From Deltaproteobacteria bacterium (lineage in GTDB: Bacteria > Myxococcota > B64-G9): 47,845 bases of DNA. Under the pieces are notes generated by a model. That model was given only the letters and a program-made list of their open reading frames with translations, made no database searches and had not been told where the DNA came from. Shown here piece by piece: positions 28,383 to 35,416 of the stretch (positions are counted from its first letter, which is position 1; each line of letters begins with the position of its first letter). The stretch is taken from assembly GCA_019307065.1 (NCBI GenBank), contig JAFDKH010000019.1, positions 1-47,845 of the forward strand, given 5' to 3'. The translations under genes were made by a program, and so were the position numbers.

Positions 28383-29324
28383 TTATCCAGCCAGCATTTC
28401 ATTGATCATCTGCCTGGCCAGCTTCAACGATTCGGGATGGCGCATAATCAAAATGTCGCCACCGGCCGCCAGCATGCTGGTGGCAGTTACCGCTTCCATC
28501 AAGATTCCGCGCGGTTTGGCCTGGCCCAGATTCATCTCGTTATCAGGCAGTTTGGCTTCTTTGGTCTTCCAAACTTCGATACCCAGGTTGCAGTACATCG
28601 GAAACTGCAGTTTCTCATCTTGCTGCGTCAAAGCCGCCATGCGGGCGCGCTCGATGACCGAATAGGAATACTCCATCCCATAGCCCAGGCCACCGACGGT
28701 CGGGTCGATCAGGATATTGGCGTCGGTCACACCCAGGTTGCTAAGCAAAACGTTCAATTGCTTGGCCAGGTTGATGTCAATCGGCGACGATGCAATCGCT
28801 ATGTGCTTGTAAGCCAGGGCCGCGGCCCCAATCTGCTTGTGATTGGCTTCTTGCACCGGGCCGATACACAGCCGTTTGCCGTCCATTGCCTCGGCCACGG
28901 CCCGCAATACTTCTTTGTCTTTCTCGATATTGGCAGTCCCCCAGACAGCCAGGGGCACATCAATTGCCTCGGCGACTGCCTTGGTCACCTCGACAGCGTG
29001 CTCGGCTGAAAGATTTTTGTCATTGGGGTCGGTGCCCTGCAGGGTCAACTGAACCATGTCGGCCCCGAAATCAACACATTTCTTGGCCCAGGTTGCTGGA
29101 TCTTTTACAGCATCACCATAGACCGCCAGCAACTCATTCGCCCAGTCTTCCGGTTCGATGTCGATGATATTGAGCCCTAAACGCGGCACATTGGGCATCT
29201 CACCTTCAAACGTGTAAAACGGGTAGGCCGTCTCGCCACCCACGACAAATGATTTGTCGCCCTGGCCAACGGTAATTTCCCGGATAGCCCCCGAGTAATT
29301 CCTCTTTGGCAAATCAACAGCCAT
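28383..29324 (-). CDS. acsD: Corrinoid iron-sulfur protein small subunit
   Basis: The small (beta) subunit partners AcsC in holding the cobamide. The 313-residue TIM-barrel product has the family marks YPFYTFEGEMPNVPRLG, WAKKCVDFGADMVQLTLQGT, LAVWGTANIEKDKEVLR, NILIDPTVGGLGYGMEYS and MYCNLGIEVWKTKEAKLP, with the usual C-terminal GGDILIMRHPESLK. AGGAAGGAG lies before the ATG. It is separated from acsC by the CODH and acsB genes, so the two subunits are not adjacent here. Confidence 0.97.
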   Translation of the reverse strand: MAVDLPKRNYSGAIREITVGQGDKSFVVGGETAYPFYTFEGEMPNVPRLGLNIIDIEPEDWANELLAVYGDAVKDPATWAKKCVDFGADMVQLTLQGTDPNDKNLSAEHAVEVTKAVAEAIDVPLAVWGTANIEKDKEVLRAVAEAMDGKRLCIGPVQEANHKQIGAAALAYKHIAIASSPIDINLAKQLNVLLSNLGVTDANILIDPTVGGLGYGMEYSYSVIERARMAALTQQDEKLQFPMYCNLGIEVWKTKEAKLPDNEMNLGQAKPRGILMEAVTATSMLAAGGDILIMRHPESLKLARQMINEMLAG

Positions 29325-29432
29325 GACAACTCCTTCCTGCCTTGCGGCTACATATCAATATTCTTATTAACCAATAATTTTTCAAACGAATGCCGATACA
29401 GTTGAAGCGGAATTCGAACTGGTTAAGATCGA

Positions 29433-29648
29433 TCAGGCCGGTTTTTTACGTCGTTCGCTTCCGTACCAATCGTCGGAAAACCAATACCGTTCACCGTATT
29501 CGAGATACTTGAGCATTTGGGCCCGACTGCTAAACTTGGCCCGCCAATCCTCAGCCTTTTCGGGTTTGCCTGGCTCGTAGGTTTCTCCGATAATTTCAAC
29601 CTCTTCGCCGTCGAACTTCTCTTTTTTGATCATCTTTTTGTCAGACAT
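29433..29648 (-). CDS. Uncharacterised 71-residue protein inside the ACS/CODH cluster
   Basis: A small, charged, soluble protein I do not recognise. It begins with a lysine-rich stretch (MSDKKMIKKEKFDGEEVEII), has a proline/glutamate middle, and an aromatic C-terminal part (LKYLEYGERYWFSDDWYG) ending RRKKPA. It has no cysteine and no membrane segment, so direct nickel or cluster binding is unlikely. The start was set at 29648 because GAGG lies five bases upstream; the longer open frame has no such site. It lies between a CooC/AcsF gene and acsD, with long non-coding flanks on both sides (185 and 108 bases). Confidence 0.7.
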   Translation of the reverse strand: MSDKKMIKKEKFDGEEVEIIGETYEPGKPEKAEDWRAKFSSRAQMLKYLEYGERYWFSDDWYGSERRKKPA

Positions 29649-29791
29649 GAATACCTCGCTCGGCAATTGGAAATGAGCAGATAACCCCACCAAAACTGCG
29701 AAAGGTTTCGTACACCTAGGGGGGTTTCTTTGCAAGCACTTTTTTAGCAATTTGCGCCCGATTTGGCCCTTCAAATAGCCATTTTCTAGAT

Positions 29792-29805
29792 TTATAGTGC
29801 TATAA
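29792..29805. promoter_or_regulatory. Operator-like palindrome upstream of the 71-residue gene
   Basis: TTATAG-TG-CTATAA is a perfect six-base inverted repeat in the 185-base gap between the CooC/AcsF gene and the 71-residue gene. A second, weaker dyad (CGAAA-GG-TTTCG, 29699-29710) lies closer to that gene. The A/T-rich surroundings could hold an internal promoter for the acsD-onward part of the cluster. No regulator can be named. Confidence 0.35.
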
Positions 29806-29833
29806 CCAGGCTACAAAGCTGATTAATTGACCT

Positions 29834-30589
29834 TTACGTCAATAACTTCTCAAGCTCAGAAATTAGGGCCATATATGAGGGAATATCGTCGGGCAAATCG
29901 ACTAATGGACGGCCTTTGACATCGGCGGCGGTAATATTCTCATCTTCCGGTAAAATCGCCAACACTTTCAGGTCGACCCGGTCGATTTCGGCCTGGACTT
30001 CTTTAGAAATCTCGTCGGGCGCCCGATTGACGATTACGAACCTGTCCTTGACTCGCAATTGCAGTTCGTCGACCAGTTCGGCAATCCGACCGGCTGCCCG
30101 AGCGGCCTTGACCGAATGATCACAAACTGTCAGCAAGACGTCAATCTTCTGGGTCGTGCGCCGGCTCAAATGTTCCATTCCGGCTTCGTTGTCGACAACA
30201 ACGTATTTATAATCGCCGGTCAGCATGTCCAAAAAGTTACGCAAGACATTGTTCAGATAACAATAGCAGCCGGGACCTTCCTGGCGACCCATGACCAGCA
30301 GGTCGACATCCTTGGCTTCCTGCACCGAAGCATGAAACTGTCTTTCCAAGACCGCCTCTTTGGCCATCCCGGCCGGTATCTCTGCCCGCTCGCCGATGAA
30401 ATCTTCGCGCATCATACCAATCGTCTTTTCGACCTCGATGCCTAAAGCCTCGCCCAGGGTGTAATTTGGGTCGGCATCGACGGCAAAGATCGGAGTTCGG
30501 CGGGTGGCAATCAAGTGCTTGATAATCAAGCTGGCCACGGTCGTCTTGCCGGTCCCGCCCTTGCCGGCAACTGCAATCAATTTACTCAT
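29834..30589 (-). CDS. CooC/AcsF-type nickel-insertion ATPase (second of two)
   Basis: A 251-residue MinD/ParA-class ATPase of the CooC/AcsF group. It has Walker A GKGGTGKTT (residues 9-17), DADPNYTLGEALG, the Cys108-Tyr-Cys110 metal pair in GPGCYCYLNN, VVDNEAGMEHLSRRTT and the VIVNRAP base-recognition strand. It differs widely from the homologue at 20238-21044, so the two are not a recent duplication. It lies near the promoter-proximal end of the cluster, after folD and a MITE-like element. By position it may serve CODH or AcsB maturation; the choice is open. Confidence 0.92.
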   Translation of the reverse strand: MSKLIAVAGKGGTGKTTVASLIIKHLIATRRTPIFAVDADPNYTLGEALGIEVEKTIGMMREDFIGERAEIPAGMAKEAVLERQFHASVQEAKDVDLLVMGRQEGPGCYCYLNNVLRNFLDMLTGDYKYVVVDNEAGMEHLSRRTTQKIDVLLTVCDHSVKAARAAGRIAELVDELQLRVKDRFVIVNRAPDEISKEVQAEIDRVDLKVLAILPEDENITAADVKGRPLVDLPDDIPSYMALISELEKLLT

Positions 30590-30647
30590 CGTTAGCGCTC
30601 CCTGGAACCTGAGTGCGTGATGAAAAAGCGCAAAATTTATTCTTGTT

Positions 30648-30726
30648 CGTAGGGGAGGGCTTTACGCCCTCCCGCACCTGATAGCAATAGCTCAACTTCA
30701 GGTCGGGGCTAAACCCCGACCCTACG
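30648..30726. repeat. 79-bp MITE-like element with terminal inverted repeats and two hairpins
   Basis: Bounded by CGTAGGG (30648-30654) and CCCTACG (30720-30726). Inside are two hairpins: GGGAGGGC-TTTAC-GCCCTCCC (30653-30673) and GGTCGGGG-CTAAA-CCCCGACC (30701-30721). It lies in the gap between folD and the CooC/AcsF gene and encodes nothing. Similar GTAGGGG-bounded intergenic elements recur in many environmental bacterial genomes, from general knowledge. It may influence read-through from folD into the rest of the cluster. Confidence 0.75.
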
Positions 30727-30733
30727 GTTTGGT

Positions 30734-31615
30734 TCACTTTATACGCAATTTGGCCGAGCGCACCGTGTTCATCATCAGCATGGTAATCGTCATCGGGCCG
30801 ACTCCGCCGGGGACCGGGGTAATCGCCGAAGCTTTCTCTTTGACCGCCTCGAAGTCGACATCGCCGCAAAGCTTGTCCTTGCCCGACTCGGTCTTGCCGA
30901 TCCGGTGAACGCCGACATCAATGACTACTGCGCCTTCCTTGACCATATCCGCGGTTATGAACTTGGGCACGCCGGCCGCGGCGATCAGTATTTCTGCGCG
31001 CAGGGTGTGCTCTTTGATGTCTTTGGTGCGCGTATGGCAGATGGTCACGGTCGCGTTGGCGCCCTTGGCTTTTTGCACCAGGATCGCGGCGACCGGCTTG
31101 CCGACGATGTTTGAGCGGCCGACCACAACGACTTCTTTGCCCTCGGTCTCGATCCCCGAGCGCATCAGGATTTGCTGGCAGCCATGCGGCGTGCAGGGCA
31201 AGAAATCCGGTTTACCGATCAGCATCTTGCCGACGTTGGTCGGGTGGAAACCGTCCACGTCTTTGTCCGGACGAATCGACACCAAGATCTTCTGTTCGTC
31301 GATGTGCTTGGGCAGCGGCAACTGAACCAGAATGCCGTGCACCTGGTCGTCTTTGTTCCACTCGTCGATCAGCGCCAGCAGATCGGCTTCGGATGTGTCT
31401 TCGGGTAAGCGTTTCTCGATCGAGTTGACGCCCAATCTGGCGCAGGTCTTTACCTTGGCGCCGACATACACCTGAGAGGCCGGGTCTTCACCGACCAAAG
31501 CCACGGCCAGTCCGGGAACAATACCGTGCTTCTCTTTCAACTCTTCGATTTCTACTTTGAGTTCTTTGCGAATATCCTTGGCAATGTCTTTTCCACTCAG
31601 GATTTTTGCAGTCAT
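30734..31615 (-). CDS. folD: Methylene-tetrahydrofolate dehydrogenase / methenyl-tetrahydrofolate cyclohydrolase
   Basis: FolD interconverts formyl-, methenyl- and methylene-tetrahydrofolate, the middle of the methyl branch. The 293-residue product has the catalytic-lysine region SQVYVGAKVKTCARLG, VQLPLPKHID, DKDVDGFHP, PCTPHGCQQIL, VVVGRSNIVGKPVA, the VIDVGVHRIG strand and the end motif TPVPGGVGPMT. AAGGAGG lies before the ATG. It is the first gene of the minus-strand cluster and divergent from the SHMT-GcvT fusion, which uses the same methylene-tetrahydrofolate pool. Confidence 0.97.
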   Translation of the reverse strand: MTAKILSGKDIAKDIRKELKVEIEELKEKHGIVPGLAVALVGEDPASQVYVGAKVKTCARLGVNSIEKRLPEDTSEADLLALIDEWNKDDQVHGILVQLPLPKHIDEQKILVSIRPDKDVDGFHPTNVGKMLIGKPDFLPCTPHGCQQILMRSGIETEGKEVVVVGRSNIVGKPVAAILVQKAKGANATVTICHTRTKDIKEHTLRAEILIAAAGVPKFITADMVKEGAVVIDVGVHRIGKTESGKDKLCGDVDFEAVKEKASAITPVPGGVGPMTITMLMMNTVRSAKLRIK

Positions 31616-31678
31616 CGGATTTCCTCCTTGCTCAATATCGTTGATTAGTGCTCCAAAAAATTCTAATTAGCGCTGCGA

Positions 31679-31707
31679 AGTGTACGGCAGGCGCCGGCCC
31701 TGGTCAA
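31679..31707 (-). promoter_or_regulatory. Candidate sigma-70 promoter for the folD-acs operon
   Basis: On the minus strand TTGACC (31707-31702, five of six consensus bases) and TACACT (31684-31679, four of six) are separated by exactly 17 bases, 64 bases before the folD start. It lies in the 201-base divergent gap shared with the SHMT-GcvT fusion gene. Judged from consensus match only. Confidence 0.4.
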
Positions 31708-31816
31708 GAGCCTAAAACTCCTGCTCTGTCCGTTGCTTGACAGGCCCAGATGCCAGTGCTAGTTCACGTTTTAGACAGTTGATCTAAAAAAACAACTTCT
31801 TTCAGGAAGGTACGTC

Positions 31817-34800
31817 GTGGCAGAACTGCTTTCGTCAAAAAAACTAAAAGAAGTCGATCCGGTTATTTTCAAGATGAACCGCCAGGAGGCCGAGCGCCAG
31901 CACCGTAAGATCATCATGATCGCCTCGGAGAGCATTTGTCCGGCGCCGGTCAGGGAGGCTTTAGCCTCTGAGTTCGGAAACATCTACGCCGAAGGCTACC
32001 CCTCGCCGCGCACGCTCTTCGAGCCAGCCCGCCGCCTGCACTCATTCAGGCACCAACTGACCCACTACCGACGCTACTCGAACAGGCGCTACTACAAAGG
32101 TTGTGAATACGTCGACATCCTCGAATCTACCTTGCGCCGCAGGACGGCCGAAGTTTTCGCCAACGACTCAGTCTCCGCCGATCAGATTTTCGTCAACACC
32201 CAGCCGCTTTCGGGCGCGGCCGCCAACAATGCCGTCTATAACGCTTTCGTCAAGCCCGGCGACATCGTCATGGGCCCCTCCTTGACTCACGGCGGTCACC
32301 TGACTCACGGTTCCGAAGTGAATCGTTCGGGGATCGCTTTCACAATAGTACCTTACGAAGTCTCCCGCTCGGGCTCGCTTGATTACGATCAAATCGAAAA
32401 GATTGCAGTCGAGGCCAAGCCCAAGATGATCATCGGCGGCTTCTCGGCCTACCCCTGGGATGTAGACTGGCAGCGCATGCGGGCAATTGCCGACAAGGTC
32501 GGCGCAATCCTGCTGGCCGATATCGCCCACCTGGCCGGCATGGTCGCGGCCGGGCTGCTCAATAGCCCGGTCGGCGTAGCTCAGGTAGTCAGCTTTACGA
32601 CTCACAAGACTTTATGCGGGCCGCGCGGAGCGATGTTGCTGTCGACCGACCCGGAGATCGCCCGCAAGGTCGATCTGGGAGTTTTCCCCGGTGAACAAGG
32701 CGGGCCGCACATCCACCAGCTGGCCGCCAAAGCAGTCGCTATGCAAATCGCCGGGACCGATGAATTCATTCAATTGCAGCAGACAGTCCTGGCCAATACC
32801 AAAGCCCTGGCTGAAAGTTTCGAAGAGGAAGGTTTGGCTCTGGCATACGGCGGTACCAACACACACATGTGCCTGCTGGATCTGCGCAAAGTCAAGACAC
32901 CCAACGGTCAGCCGCTGACCGGCGAAATAGCCTCGCGCATCCTCGACTTGTGCGGGATCGTCTGCAACAAAAACACTATCTTCGGCGACAGCAACGCCAT
33001 CCATCCATCCGGTCTGCGCTTCGGATCGACCTGGGTGACTCAGCGCGGACTGAAACCAGATCACCTGCGACACCTGGGCGCCTTGATTGCAAGAGTAATT
33101 AAAAACATTCATCCATTTACTTACATCGGCGGACGAATCGATTGGGGTCGCGGCAAGATCGGCCAGAAAATCATGGAAGAAGTCTGTCAGGCGGTCAGCC
33201 AGTTGCTCGAAGAGGCCCATCCGACAATCGAGCCGGATTCCAAAACGAGCGGCTATCCGCATTTCGCACCCGAGGTTAAAGAAGGCAGCCTGGCGACCCC
33301 CCTGGCTGCGCTGCACAAGAGCCAGGCCGTAAAGCTGGTCGAAAAAGACGGTTGGCTGGTACCGGCCCGTTTCGGCGAACTGTCCAAGGAAATAGCGGCC
33401 CTGAAAGACGGGACCGCGCTGGTCGACGGGGGTGGAAACCTGATAATCCAACTAGGCCACGGCCGGCCGGGGCATTTGCTGGAGAACGCCTGCGCCAATG
33501 ACATCCTGGCCCTGGACACCCTACAAGCCACCGCCAGCTTGTTGCTCGATCCGCGAGGGCGCACCCTGGCCCGCGCGCTGATACTCAGGCTGCCGGCCGA
33601 CTCCGACGGCTACGATCGATACTTGATGAAAGCCCTGACCGCCAAACCTGATCAGATTATCGGCTGGCTACGCGGCTTATCCGACGGCTATTTGCTGCAT
33701 GACGAAGACATCTGGATCAAATGCGAAGGCCCGGCGGTTATCGAAGATCTAGCCGAGAAAACCCAAGGCCGCGAAGCAATGACTTGCTTGGGAGTTCGCG
33801 GACCGCAGGCCGCTCAAACACTGAGCAAATGGACCGAGGTCAGCCTGCCCGAAAAAGGCTACGTAGTTTCGGTCGAGCAATACTGGCTCCTCAATCGCCC
33901 CGAAGGAGTCGTAGCCGGATTCGATATTTTCCTGCCGGTTTCCAAGGCGGCCGCCGTTTGGTCGCAGCTGGTCGACGCCGGAGCGCAACCGGCCGGTTGC
34001 GAGGCCATCAGCGAGGTTTTCGATACCGAATCGACCCCCGACGAACGAGCAAAACTCATTCGGCTGGAGAAACCGTTTTTCGTCGGCCAAAAAGAAATTA
34101 TGAAATCCGAACCACTGGCCGAAGCCCATCCGGCCTTTTGCTGGGAGCCCGAAGAAGGGCCGCTCAAAGAAACCTGTCTGATAGAAGAACACAAGAAACT
34201 GGCCAGCCCGAAACACCTGGTGCCCTTCGCCGGCTGGAAGATGCCGGTTATGTACTCGGGCATCCTCGACGAACACGAAACCGTCAGGACCCGGGCCGGC
34301 CTGTTCGATGTCGCCCACATGGGACTCCTGGAATTCAAGGGCCGTTTTGCCGAACGCTTTTTAGATCTGGTCACATCTAACTACGTGCCGATGTTGGTTC
34401 CCGGCCAGGCCCATTATTCTTACTTGTTGGCTCACGACGGCCGCTGTATCGACGACATTATCGTCTACCGCCTGGAGCGCGAGCGTTTTATCGTGGTGGT
34501 CAATGCCGCCAACGCCGAAGAAGACGAAGCCTGGTTCCGGGCGGTTCACCAGAACAAAGTCTTGCTCGACGAACGTTTTCCCAGAATCGACATCGAGGGT
34601 GAGCTGGAAATTCGCAATCTCAAAGATCCGGCATGGGGCGACGAGTGCCGGGTAGACCTGGCCATTCAAGGTCCCAAGACGCTCGAGATTCTGTCCAAGC
34701 TGACCCAACCGCGCTCGTTTCAGCAAAACCTCGAACGCCTGCGCAAATTCGAGCTGGCGGCCGGGACTATCGCCGGAGTCGAGAGTGTCGTGGCGCGCAC

Positions 34801-35416
34801 CGGCTACACCGGCGAGGAGTTCGGCTTCGAGATGTTCGTTCATCCCGATCAGGCGACCAAAGTCTGGAACGCCTTGCTCGAGGCCGGCCAGGAATACGGC
34901 TGCAAGCCGGCCGGGCTGGGCGCCCGCGATTCACTTCGTACCGAGGCCGGCTTTCCTTTGCATGGGCACGAGTTGGCAGGTGAGCATCAAGTCAACCCAA
35001 CCGAAGCCGGCTATGGGTCTTACGTTAAACTGCACAAACCGTTTTTCGTCGGCCGCAGCCAGGCCCTCGAGTGGCATCACAACCGCAAGCGGACTAATGT
35101 TCGTTTCGAGGTCGATGAAAAAGGCGGCAAGGTACTCAGAGTCGGCAACCCGGTTCTGGCCGGGCGCAAGGGTGAATACGCCGGGGTGGTTACGTCGGCA
35201 ACCTCGACTTCCCAGCGCCAAGTCGGCCTGGCGCTGATCGAAAGCAAGCACGCCAAAGAGGGCGCCCGGCTGCACATCTTGCCAATCACCGCCAAAGACA
35301 AGACCCCACCGGCCCGGACGCCTTTCGAACTGAGCAAAGGCGACTGGATGACCATCCCCCGCCGGGCGACGATCCTGCCGCGTTTCATGAAACCCGGTGA
35401 AGGGCCTTTGGCTTAG
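31817..35416 (+). CDS. Fusion of serine hydroxymethyltransferase, degenerate GcvT and intact GcvT
   Basis: A 1199-residue single frame. Residues 1-475 are a serine hydroxymethyltransferase (IIMIASESICPAPV, YAEGYPSPRT, TQPLSGAAANNAVYNAF, HGGHLTHGSE, PLP lysine Lys264 in TTHKTLCGPRGA, FPGEQGGPH) with a ~25-residue insertion before RYYKGCEYVD. Residues ~490-770 look like a worn T-protein domain (TPLAALHKSQ, LEKPFFVGQKE). Residues ~780-1199 are a canonical aminomethyltransferase (LVPFAGWKMPVMY, GLFDVAHMG, catalytic-type Asp in CIDDIIVYRL, RTGYTGEEFGFEMFV, LGARDSLRTEAGFPL). It could couple glycine-derived methylene-tetrahydrofolate to serine. AGGAAGG lies six bases before the GTG start. Its stop overlaps the convergent gene's stop. 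No H- or P-protein gene is visible in the window. Confidence 0.93.
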   Translation: MAELLSSKKLKEVDPVIFKMNRQEAERQHRKIIMIASESICPAPVREALASEFGNIYAEGYPSPRTLFEPARRLHSFRHQLTHYRRYSNRRYYKGCEYVDILESTLRRRTAEVFANDSVSADQIFVNTQPLSGAAANNAVYNAFVKPGDIVMGPSLTHGGHLTHGSEVNRSGIAFTIVPYEVSRSGSLDYDQIEKIAVEAKPKMIIGGFSAYPWDVDWQRMRAIADKVGAILLADIAHLAGMVAAGLLNSPVGVAQVVSFTTHKTLCGPRGAMLLSTDPEIARKVDLGVFPGEQGGPHIHQLAAKAVAMQIAGTDEFIQLQQTVLANTKALAESFEEEGLALAYGGTNTHMCLLDLRKVKTPNGQPLTGEIASRILDLCGIVCNKNTIFGDSNAIHPSGLRFGSTWVTQRGLKPDHLRHLGALIARVIKNIHPFTYIGGRIDWGRGKIGQKIMEEVCQAVSQLLEEAHPTIEPDSKTSGYPHFAPEVKEGSLATPLAALHKSQAVKLVEKDGWLVPARFGELSKEIAALKDGTALVDGGGNLIIQLGHGRPGHLLENACANDILALDTLQATASLLLDPRGRTLARALILRLPADSDGYDRYLMKALTAKPDQIIGWLRGLSDGYLLHDEDIWIKCEGPAVIEDLAEKTQGREAMTCLGVRGPQAAQTLSKWTEVSLPEKGYVVSVEQYWLLNRPEGVVAGFDIFLPVSKAAAVWSQLVDAGAQPAGCEAISEVFDTESTPDERAKLIRLEKPFFVGQKEIMKSEPLAEAHPAFCWEPEEGPLKETCLIEEHKKLASPKHLVPFAGWKMPVMYSGILDEHETVRTRAGLFDVAHMGLLEFKGRFAERFLDLVTSNYVPMLVPGQAHYSYLLAHDGRCIDDIIVYRLERERFIVVVNAANAEEDEAWFRAVHQNKVLLDERFPRIDIEGELEIRNLKDPAWGDECRVDLAIQGPKTLEILSKLTQPRSFQQNLERLRKFELAAGTIAGVESVVARTGYTGEEFGFEMFVHPDQATKVWNALLEAGQEYGCKPAGLGARDSLRTEAGFPLHGHELAGEHQVNPTEAGYGSYVKLHKPFFVGRSQALEWHHNRKRTNVRFEVDEKGGKVLRVGNPVLAGRKGEYAGVVTSATSTSQRQVGLALIESKHAKEGARLHILPITAKDKTPPARTPFELSKGDWMTIPRRATILPRFMKPGEGPLA

